NCBI RefSeq assembly: GCF_022815725.1
Contig: NZ_JALGRF010000015.1
Span: 102,048 to 166,047, forward strand
Direction: 5' to 3'
Length of the DNA: 64,000 nucleotides
From: Streptomyces sp. APSN-46.1
Lineage (GTDB): Bacteria > Actinomycetota > Actinomycetes > Streptomycetales > Streptomycetaceae
The notes below the pieces were generated by a model that searched no databases, had not been told where the DNA came from, and saw only the letters and a list, made by a program, of their open reading frames with translations. Of the stretch, positions 25,904-33,183 are shown piece by piece (the first letter of the stretch is position 1; each line of letters begins with the position of its first letter). The position numbers and the translations under genes are program-made.

Positions 25904-26043
25904 GTGGGCGTTGCCCGGTATTCGGAGGAGTTCAAGCGGGACGCGGCCGACCTGGTGCGGTCTAGTGGACGGACCGTCAACTCGTCGCGAAGGACTGGGA
26001 GCCAATGCCGAGTCTCTACGCCAGTTGGTGCGGGCGAGCCGAG
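25904..26043 (+). pseudogene. Frameshifted fragment of an IS3-type transposase OrfA
   Basis: Translation from 25904 gives VGVARYSEEFKRDAADLVRS followed by SGRT, the N-terminal helix-turn-helix of IS3-family OrfA. The frame then degrades, and a different frame continues as GANAESLRQLVRAS, the end of the same helix-turn-helix region. Only about 140 bp remain. This marks an old insertion at the boundary between the core region and the NRPS cluster. The remainder of the 487-bp gene-free stretch 25843-26329 holds the long inverted repeat below and otherwise nothing I can identify. Confidence 0.7.
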
Positions 26044-26235
26044 GCCACGGTCGGCGGAGGCGGTGACATAGCAAACCCTTCCCGGGCTTGCAGTGCTTGA
26101 TCGAACTGGTCATGGCCTGCCCGTGTGCGGGGTGCCGTCGACTCGGGGTCGGTGATGGTCCAGCACGGGGTGGTGGACCCCGAGTTGGCGAGGAATGCCG
26201 GTGCGCGCGGCACGACTGCGGGGGCATCGTCCGGG

Positions 26236-26292
26236 TCTGTACGGTCAACAGATCTGGCTCACTTCCTGAGCAAGATCCGTTGACCGTACAGA
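26236..26292. repeat. Long inverted repeat (26-bp arms, 5-nt loop)
   Basis: The arms 26236-26261 and 26267-26292 match at 24 of 26 positions. The outer 14 bp, beginning TCTGTACGGTCAAC, are exact. The repeat starts 38 bp beyond the stop of the antiporter gene and could serve as its terminator. It is much longer and less GC-rich than the other terminators in the window and lies next to an IS remnant, so a mobile-element or recombination origin is also possible. Confidence 0.7.
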
Positions 26293-26329
26293 CCGCCCCG
26301 ATGGGCATCGGCCAACCGAGAATGGCGCG

Positions 26330-27613
26330 TTACGAGATGGGGGTGGTGTGGTCGTCGCGGATGGGGGCGGGGCCGAGGTCCGGGAGCTCGGGGTCCTTGC
26401 CCAGGCTGGGCCGGATCCAGGCGAGTAGCGGGCCGGTGAGGGACGTGGTGGTGATGGCCATGACGACCATGAGCGAGTAGAGCTTGCTGTCGAGAACGCC
26501 GAGTTCGAGGCCCACACCGAGAACTACGAGCTCGGTGAGCCCGCGCGTGTTGAGAAGCGTTCCGAGTGCGGCGGAGCCGCGGCTGTCGAGGCCTCCGATC
26601 CGGGCGCCGATGTAGGCGCCGAGGAACTTGCCGGTGATGGCGACGCTCAGAATGGCGGCGAGCTGGCCGAGGTCTGACCCGCTCAGGTGGGACAGGTCGA
26701 CCTTGAGCCCGGACAAGACGAAGTACACGGGGAGCAGCAGCAGGCCGCACAGCGGCTCGACGCGGTCGAGGACGCCGCTACGGAGTTTCCCGCCTCTGCC
26801 GCGCGGCATGACGGCGCCGAAGAGGAAGGCGCCGAAGATGTAGTGCAGGCCCAGCCATTCGGTGAAGGCGGCCGAGACCAGCAGCCCGCCGAGCACGATG
26901 GCCAGGAAGTTGCGGCTGCCGCCCTGGCCGCCGGGCTCGTTGCCGGAGCCGAAGCGACTCGCCCACAGGAGGAGCGGGCGTACCGCGAGAATCATGAGTG
27001 CGACGAAGGGCACCAGCAGGACCAGGCGCCAGTGGAACTCCTCACCGGTGGCGATCGCGACCACGATCGCGAGGAGGGACCAGGCCAGCAGATCGGCGAT
27101 GGCGGCGCAGGCCAGTGCGGTGGTGCCCAGTGTGGTGTTGGCGAGCTTCCGGTCGGCGATGATGCGTGCCAGGACCGGGAAAGCCGTCACCGACATGGCG
27201 ACCGCGAAGAAGAGGACGAAACCGGTGGGCGAGTCCTTCTGCCCGGTGGGTATCAGGAACAGGGCCAGCGCGGCGCCCAGAGCGAGCGGCAGTGCGGTGG
27301 AGCAGAGGGACGCCCACAGGGTGACGCGCCCGCCTCCTCGCAGGATCCCGAGGTCGAGTTCCACGCCGACGACGAACATGAAGAGGGCGACGCCTACGCC
27401 GGCGAGGGCACTGAGCAGGGGGCGCACTTCGGCGGGAAAGATCACACCGGAGAGGTGACTGCCGAAGAGGGTGGGGCCGAGCAGGACCCCCGCGAAGATT
27501 TCGCCGACGACGGAGGGCTGGCCGATCTTGCGGGCCAGCGCACCCAGTGCGCGGGCGAGACCCAGAATCAGGGCGAGATCCAGAAAGAGGAGAACCGTCT
27601 GGGATGCGGTCAT
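26330..27613 (-). CDS. Cation/H+ antiporter, CPA2 (Kef/NapA-like) family
   Basis: A 427-residue membrane protein with about 12 hydrophobic helices. Family features include QPSVVGEIFAGVLLGPTLFG and FVVGVELDLG near the N terminus and GTLLNTRGLTELVVLGVGL near the C terminus. It exchanges K+ or Na+ for protons. Its ATG overlaps the acyl carrier protein stop by 4 bp, making it the last gene of a three-gene operon with FkbH-like and ACP genes. Antiporters of this family occur in several streptomycete peptide clusters, where a role in export or ion balance is assumed but not proven. Confidence 0.85.
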   Translation of the reverse strand: MTASQTVLLFLDLALILGLARALGALARKIGQPSVVGEIFAGVLLGPTLFGSHLSGVIFPAEVRPLLSALAGVGVALFMFVVGVELDLGILRGGGRVTLWASLCSTALPLALGAALALFLIPTGQKDSPTGFVLFFAVAMSVTAFPVLARIIADRKLANTTLGTTALACAAIADLLAWSLLAIVVAIATGEEFHWRLVLLVPFVALMILAVRPLLLWASRFGSGNEPGGQGGSRNFLAIVLGGLLVSAAFTEWLGLHYIFGAFLFGAVMPRGRGGKLRSGVLDRVEPLCGLLLLPVYFVLSGLKVDLSHLSGSDLGQLAAILSVAITGKFLGAYIGARIGGLDSRGSAALGTLLNTRGLTELVVLGVGLELGVLDSKLYSLMVVMAITTTSLTGPLLAWIRPSLGKDPELPDLGPAPIRDDHTTPIS

Positions 27614-27849
27614 TGTCGGTTCTCCGCTTCTATAACGCGCTGGTAGATCCCCTCCAGGGATTGTTCCGTAATCAGCTCGCTCACCGGCAGACGCGTGCCC
27701 GTCTCGCGTTCCAGCGCCATCACCAGACGCAGGACCTGAAGGGATTCCCAGTGCACGAACTGATCGAATTCGGTGACGAGTTCACTCTCGGCGAGGGGCA
27801 GCTGGAGTTCGTCACGGACGATCTCCAGGAAGGCGGAACGGCTGATCAA
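27610..27849 (-). CDS. Free-standing acyl carrier protein
   Basis: A 79-residue four-helix carrier protein. The phosphopantetheine site reads HWESLQVLRL, with Ser as the attachment residue and Glu in place of the usual Asp of DSL. It overlaps both neighbours by 4 bp: the FkbH-like gene upstream and the antiporter downstream. In pathways with FkbH enzymes the adjacent small ACP receives a glyceryl group from 1,3-bisphosphoglycerate, so this is the likely acceptor here. It may deliver a three-carbon unit to the peptide. Confidence 0.83.
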   Translation of the reverse strand: MISRSAFLEIVRDELQLPLAESELVTEFDQFVHWESLQVLRLVMALERETGTRLPVSELITEQSLEGIYQRVIEAENRQ

Positions 27850-29780
27850 GAAGACTCCTTGTAGTTGCTGTCGAGCGTGAGGTGCTCGGGAAGGGCCGGG
27901 ATCGAGTCGAGTGTGTGACGGAACCGGGAGGATGCCTCAGTGCTGCCATCGGCGATCGGAGCGAAGCGCAGTGACTCGTAGAAGCCGGCGAACCGGCGAT
28001 TCCGGTCGGTGCCAATGAAGTTTCCGGTCACCGCGGTGAGACCGCTCGCGCGCGCATGTTCCAGAAGTGACACCATGACCGCGCTCTCGATGCCCCTGTC
28101 GAACACCCGGCAGCTCAGGAGCATGTTCTCCACGTGGAGAGTGGTGTCCGTCCGGCGGGCGAAGATCGCGGCGACCAGTCCGTTGTCCCCAAACCGGTCG
28201 GAGGACCGGACGGACACCACGAGCGAGCTGGGGTCCTGGATCCTGTCCCTGACCTGATCGGCCGCCAGACGCTCGCCCGTCAGGTTGAACTGATTGGTGC
28301 GTAGCGTGAGTTGGGAGAGCCTGTCGATCTCAAAACTCTCGGCGAGAGCCACCGATACGGAGACGTCGAGCTGGCGCAGATAGGACTCGGCCGACCCCGC
28401 CACCTGACGCAGTTCCCGACGCTGGTTCAGCTCCCGGTAGCTCTGGGGCCTGCGGCGGTCCTCGTCGGTCAGCCGGAGGGTGGTGAACCAGCCGTCCTCG
28501 AGCAGACGGTCGATGTGCAGGGCCGGCTCCTCGTCCAGTCGGACCACTGCGACCTGGGGAAGGGCGGAGGCGACGAGGCCGCACTCGGCAGGGGAGTCGT
28601 CGACGAAGGTGAAGCTGTCCAGGCTCAGGTCGAGCCGTTCGGCTATGTCGCGGAGATTGACGTCCTTCGGTTCCCAATTGGCGTTGATCTGGACGAAGTC
28701 AGACTCACGCAGGGTCATGTCCGGGTGGGTGCGGAGCACATCGAGGACTGAACTCTGCTCGTTCTTGCTGGATACCGCGAGAAGGACGCCCTGGGCCGAG
28801 ATCTGCCGGATGACCCGCTGGAAGGCTTTGAACGCTTCGCCGCGCAGGGTTGACGCGGCCGCGATCCCGTTAGGGCCGTCGTCGCCCAGGATCCCGTCCC
28901 AGAGGGTGTTGTCCAGATCAAGGACAAGGACCTTCTTGGATCTCCCGCGTATTGCGCGGATCAAGTGGCCGACCTCGCGAGCGTATTCGGCAAGCACCTC
29001 ATCGCTGAAGCGGATCTTTGCGTAGAGGGCGAGCCGGGGGTCGTTGAGTGGGCCGACGGCGGCTGTCAACGGATCCATGTCGATGACCACGATGCGGTCG
29101 GACCGGGAGGCGAGCCGGAGCAGACGTATATTCAGATCTCGCCAGACAATGCCGAGTTCAGTGCGCGAGCCGTGGTCGATGAACTGACGTCCCAGCGAAC
29201 GTGGCATCGTGATGGTATTGAGTACGAGATGGCCGGAGCCATGAGTCAGGAAGGCGTCCGCGAGGCCTTCGAGTTCCGTCGTGAAGTCGATGGCCGCAGC
29301 CTTCACATCGGAAGCGGTCCAAGACCCGGTGAGTCGGTCGATAACGGCGTCCGCGTCGAGTACGCACAACACGGCGTCGCGCTTCTCGGCGTAGAGCGGA
29401 CTTGCGGGATCGCCCAAATCCCTTTGGTATGAACCGAAATCGCTGACACGGTGCCGAACTGGCCAGCCATGCCTGGCCAGTTCGGCCGCGAGGGGCGCCA
29501 ACAGCCCGCCGATGCTGGACCAGCCGGTGATCGCCACCGACACGACGGCTGTGCCCGGGTTGTGACGCGCGATCTCGTCGGCGTCGAGTCTCTGGAGGAT
29601 CGCGCCCGCCCGCGTCAGGTCGCCCGGGCGACCCGTGGACGCAAGCTCGGCGAGCAGCCCGGCGGCCGTTTCGTACCGCTCAGCCAGGAGTCCCTGGGAG
29701 GCCAGTGTGCGCAGGCGGTCGAGTGGCGTGCCTGCCGGCATGTCCGATGGGGATCCGGTGTCTTCGGGCCGTGGGTTCAC
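27846..29780 (-). CDS. FkbH-like HAD-family protein (probable glyceryl-ACP synthase)
   Basis: A 644-residue protein of the FkbH family. The central HAD domain has the nucleophile motif LVLDLDNTLWDG and the later acidic motif FVDDSPAE. The N-terminal roughly 250 residues precede it, and the C-terminal part resembles the acyltransferase-like (GNAT) region of FkbH proteins. The GTG at 29780 is preceded by GAGGAG at good spacing; longer frames cross the promoter region. Family members take 1,3-bisphosphoglycerate, remove phosphate and load glycerate onto an ACP, for methoxymalonyl-ACP or tetronate pathways. The overlapping ACP gene fits. The companion dehydrogenases of the methoxymalonyl pathway are not seen, so the unit may be used as glyceryl or in modified form. 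Confidence 0.85.
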   Translation of the reverse strand: MNPRPEDTGSPSDMPAGTPLDRLRTLASQGLLAERYETAAGLLAELASTGRPGDLTRAGAILQRLDADEIARHNPGTAVVSVAITGWSSIGGLLAPLAAELARHGWPVRHRVSDFGSYQRDLGDPASPLYAEKRDAVLCVLDADAVIDRLTGSWTASDVKAAAIDFTTELEGLADAFLTHGSGHLVLNTITMPRSLGRQFIDHGSRTELGIVWRDLNIRLLRLASRSDRIVVIDMDPLTAAVGPLNDPRLALYAKIRFSDEVLAEYAREVGHLIRAIRGRSKKVLVLDLDNTLWDGILGDDGPNGIAAASTLRGEAFKAFQRVIRQISAQGVLLAVSSKNEQSSVLDVLRTHPDMTLRESDFVQINANWEPKDVNLRDIAERLDLSLDSFTFVDDSPAECGLVASALPQVAVVRLDEEPALHIDRLLEDGWFTTLRLTDEDRRRPQSYRELNQRRELRQVAGSAESYLRQLDVSVSVALAESFEIDRLSQLTLRTNQFNLTGERLAADQVRDRIQDPSSLVVSVRSSDRFGDNGLVAAIFARRTDTTLHVENMLLSCRVFDRGIESAVMVSLLEHARASGLTAVTGNFIGTDRNRRFAGFYESLRFAPIADGSTEASSRFRHTLDSIPALPEHLTLDSNYKESS

Positions 29781-30137
29781 CCGTAACTCCTCGTTGTACA
29801 GCCATGATCTGGATGCGATCGCATGATCGTAGCCGCTCGGTTCCGGGGGCCACCTCCTGTCCCTCTGGCCGGATGCATGTAAGATCCAAAACCGCTGCTC
29901 GTTGACTGGGGCGGGTTCGCGGGACTGGAACTCACAGCCAGGCAAGGGCGATTGGGGGGCTGGGGTCGTGACGAGGTTGTCGAAGCGCTAGCGCGCCTTG
30001 GCCTTTGTCCCCATCGCGCGCCAAGTCGGTGAACTTCGCATTCAACTCACCTGCTAGTCGCTCTGTCCTCTGCCCTGATGCGGTATTCGGCCCGGCCATA
30101 AGTCGGCCGGCCGTCCGGGTACACCGGAAGGAACCTG
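29781..30137. promoter_or_regulatory. Divergent promoter region of the two left cluster operons
   Basis: This 357-bp gap separates the FkbH-like and radical SAM genes and should hold both promoters. It contains two perfect palindromes: ATGCGATCGCAT at 29813-29824, flanked on both sides by CATGATC, and GCGCTAGCGC at 29985-29994. The first lies about 33 bp before the FkbH start codon and is a good operator candidate. No regulator gene is encoded in this part of the cluster. GGAAGG at 30125-30130 is the ribosome binding site of the radical SAM gene. Confidence 0.5.
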
Positions 30138-32096
30138 ATGTTTTCGCGGCCACTCGTCACTCATTCCTGTTTTGTGGGTCCGACGTCTGATGCCCCATCA
30201 CATGCGGCTAGTGCGAAGGCGCTTACGGAACTACGCAGACACCGCCTCGACCAGCTGGCCGAGATGTCCCTTCATCAGGATCCGGCGCCGGTCGCGTGGG
30301 CGGCGCGACGCTTCCCGGTGCTGGCAGCGCTCGCACCGGTGATGACCTCGGTGGAGGGGGAGATCACCTACCCCGGCGACCCCATGTGCCTGTACGCGGC
30401 GTTGTGCGTCACCGTGGACAACGGGCTGCGGTCCGCCAGGCAGGGTGCGGGGGTTGGGTCCCCGTTCTCGGACCTGTGCCCGGACTGGGGTATTCCGGTG
30501 ACCAAGGCGCAACGGCTGACGGCCGAGCACGGGCTCCGGGCCTGGGACGAGAACGACAGCACCCCGGACCACACGGTCTTCGATCCCAGGGTGTGGGACG
30601 AGCAGGCGCGCGCCGATCTCCGCGCCGAGCTGACACGCAGGCGCCCCCGGGTTTTTCTGGTCAGTACGGTCTCGCCCGGCCACCGTTACGCCCTGGAGAT
30701 GGCTGCGATCGCGAAGGAGATCGTCCCGGACTGCCTGGTGGTGTTCGGTGGCCGCCACATAGACGAAACCATGCGGTACTTGCCCGCCAAGAAGACCCTC
30801 GCTCTGGAGTACAGCAGCACCCTCCGGGCGATGGACGACGGCCGGGTCGGACCCGTTGTCGACCTCCTGGTCTCCGGAGAGGGCTACTTCGCGCTCGACA
30901 TCCTCATGCGAGCCATCGCGCTGGCCATGGATCTCGACCGCGGCCGGGCCCGGGTGGAGGACGTGGTCGGCATGCTGGAACTGCTGGGCGACGCGGGTGA
31001 ACGAATACCCGGGTCGTCCCTGATCTGTGCGGTGCTCCCGGAGGCCGCTCACGCCTTCCCGGTGCGCGGCCCCAAGTACGATCTGGCGGACCTCCCCTCC
31101 CCCTACGTCGGATTCGCGGTCCGCTCCCGCTTCCCGATCTTCCCGCTGTCCGACGGCAGTCCCGCCCGCACGGCACACATGATCGTCTCGAATGCCTGCC
31201 CCTACCACTGCGACTTCTGCTCCGAGTCCGCTGTGCTCGCAGGAGGACTCAAGCGATTCGGCGGGTCGCCCGCTGACGCGGCTCTGGAACGGATCTGCGA
31301 GTACGTCAGTTATGGCGCGGAAGCGGTCTTCTTCGACGATTCCATCTTCTGGAGCGGCACCTTCCCCTCGATCCGTTCCTTCTGTGAGGCGCTGCGGGCG
31401 GCCCGGGCGGCCTCCGGGCCGGCAGAGCTGCCCGAGCGATGTCGGAAGTGGATCACGGATGAGGGCGACTGGGAGCGTCTGCGGAACCTCCAGTTCGGCT
31501 GTCAGGTAACGGCTGACCTGCTGACGACCCTGCACAAGGAGCAGGACGTCCGCGATGTGCTCGACCTCATGCGCGAGGCCGGCTGTACCTACCTCTACAT
31601 GGGCATCGAAAGCATGTCGGCCGACGTGATGCAGCACGTGCACAAGAACGTCCGCCGCATCGAGGACTTTCCGTGGAAGGCCAAGGTGCGGATGGCCCTG
31701 GAGCGCATCCGGGACGCGGGGATTCCGGTCGGCAGTTCGGTGCTGTTCGGCCTGGAGGGCGAGACGATGGACAGCATCGAGGAGACAGTTGCCGAAGTCG
31801 GCATGCTCATCGACGACGGTCTGCTGATGCTGGCCAGCCCCAACATCCTCACGTACCACCCGGCCACGCCGATCACCAGGGCCCATGGCATGACGGAGAG
31901 GCTCGATTACCACTCTCCTGACGTGGAGAACCGGCCGCCCTACACCTTCTTTGAAGAGGCGTTCCCCGGCGTTGTCTCGCTGCGGCTCAGCGAGGAGCAG
32001 GTCTGGTACATCCATGAGGCCACGGCCAAGCGATGGGGCTCCATACGCAACTCCGCTGAACCGGATGCAAGGGTTCCTGTCGCGGTCACCGCGTAA
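30138..32096 (+). CDS. Radical SAM protein with N-terminal B12-binding-like region
   Basis: A 652-residue radical SAM enzyme. The cluster-binding motif is NACPYHCDFC (CxxxCxxC), followed by TIM-barrel features such as YMGIESMSADVMQHVHKNV and GSSVLFGLEGETMDS. The N-terminal part (about 170-330) resembles a Rossmann cobalamin domain (VFLVSTVSPGH, LVVFGGRH), but I do not see a clear DxHxxG motif, so cobalamin binding is uncertain. It is the first gene of the long plus-strand operon and is followed by a DUF364-like gene. It could methylate or rearrange an unactivated carbon of a peptide building block. The exact reaction is unknown. Confidence 0.82.
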   Translation: MFSRPLVTHSCFVGPTSDAPSHAASAKALTELRRHRLDQLAEMSLHQDPAPVAWAARRFPVLAALAPVMTSVEGEITYPGDPMCLYAALCVTVDNGLRSARQGAGVGSPFSDLCPDWGIPVTKAQRLTAEHGLRAWDENDSTPDHTVFDPRVWDEQARADLRAELTRRRPRVFLVSTVSPGHRYALEMAAIAKEIVPDCLVVFGGRHIDETMRYLPAKKTLALEYSSTLRAMDDGRVGPVVDLLVSGEGYFALDILMRAIALAMDLDRGRARVEDVVGMLELLGDAGERIPGSSLICAVLPEAAHAFPVRGPKYDLADLPSPYVGFAVRSRFPIFPLSDGSPARTAHMIVSNACPYHCDFCSESAVLAGGLKRFGGSPADAALERICEYVSYGAEAVFFDDSIFWSGTFPSIRSFCEALRAARAASGPAELPERCRKWITDEGDWERLRNLQFGCQVTADLLTTLHKEQDVRDVLDLMREAGCTYLYMGIESMSADVMQHVHKNVRRIEDFPWKAKVRMALERIRDAGIPVGSSVLFGLEGETMDSIEETVAEVGMLIDDGLLMLASPNILTYHPATPITRAHGMTERLDYHSPDVENRPPYTFFEEAFPGVVSLRLSEEQVWYIHEATAKRWGSIRNSAEPDARVPVAVTA

Positions 32097-32169
32097 TGCC
32101 TGGCCCCTCGGGGCCACCGGCGTCGAGGAGTAACCAACGAGCCCACATGGGATTTGGGAGCCGTTCCGT

Positions 32170-32988
32170 ATGGAAAAAATTCTTGACACGCTGCGTTCGA
32201 TCGTGAACGCGCGGAGCGCGGCACTTCCGGACGAGGATTTCCTGCTGCGCAGTCTGTGGGGCGTGGACTACCGTTCACAGCCCACTGAGTACGAGCGTTT
32301 CATGGTGTACAGCTTCGTCATGGCGCAAACGGTCCGACAGGGCTGCTGTTACGCGGACTTCGGGACGGTGGACCTCGGGGAGTGGAGCGACTCCCTCATC
32401 GGGCGCGACGCCCGGGAGGTGCGCGGCAGTACGGTCGCGGAGGACATCGCCATCCTCGACGCCGCTTTCGGCGCGCTGCCGCGTGATCCGTTCAGGACGC
32501 TCCAGATCGACGGTGCACCGGCCCAGAAGGCGTTGGCCCGTGCGGAGATCGTCGTGGGTGAGGCGATGGAGCAGCTGAGGCGCGTCGGCGGACGGCGGGT
32601 TGCCCAGGTCGGGGTCATGGGCAATTTGATTCACTTCCTCCAGAAGGAGGAAGTCAGTATCACCGCAAGCGACTTCGACACCGAACTGATCGAGCGCGGG
32701 GTTCTCGGGGTGCCCGTGGTGTCCGGTGACGAAAGCGCGCGGATCGTCGCGGAGAGCGATGTCGCGCTCGTCTGCGGCGAGACGCTCGCCAGTCAGACAC
32801 TGGAAGAACTGGTACTGACGGCCCGTGAACACAACACGAAACTCGTGGTGTTCGCGGTATCGGGCTGCCACTTCGCCGAAGAGTACTGCCGCACGATTGG
32901 AATCGACGCGGTCATAGCCGAGCCGCAGCCCCAGTATCTGTTCCAGGGGCCTTCGATGTTGGAAGTCCACCGTCGTCTCCGAGGCTGA
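32170..32988 (+). CDS. DUF364-like Rossmann protein
   Basis: A 272-residue soluble protein. The C-terminal half resembles the DUF364 domain, described as a Rossmann-like or heavy-metal-chelation domain: VGVMGNLIHFLQK, ITASDFDTELI, LVCGETLASQTLEEL and VVFAVSGCHFAEEYC are visible. The N-terminal half includes a short cysteine pair (QGCCYADFG). It lies 73 bp after the radical SAM gene, which suggests that the two work together, for example as an accessory or substrate-binding protein. No enzymatic activity can be assigned. Confidence 0.7.
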   Translation: MEKILDTLRSIVNARSAALPDEDFLLRSLWGVDYRSQPTEYERFMVYSFVMAQTVRQGCCYADFGTVDLGEWSDSLIGRDAREVRGSTVAEDIAILDAAFGALPRDPFRTLQIDGAPAQKALARAEIVVGEAMEQLRRVGGRRVAQVGVMGNLIHFLQKEEVSITASDFDTELIERGVLGVPVVSGDESARIVAESDVALVCGETLASQTLEELVLTAREHNTKLVVFAVSGCHFAEEYCRTIGIDAVIAEPQPQYLFQGPSMLEVHRRLRG

Positions 32989-33183
32989 ACAGGCCTCGCC
33001 CTGACCTGGGATGACGCTCCCTCAGAGGAGCCCCTGGGATCATTTGTTCGAGATAAAACTGATACGATCGCCGTTCATGCCGACCGCCCGCTGTCCGAGC
33101 GTGGCCGATTCGGATGGCTTGGCCGTTCGTGAGCTGAGAGCAGCAGCGGCAGAGCCGCTGATTTCGTCGCTAGGAGTCAAGGG

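Noticed and set aside
26016..26213. Short minus-strand frame between the IS remnant and the long inverted repeat
   Set aside because: The translation has no recognisable similarity and no ribosome binding site; it is treated as non-coding.
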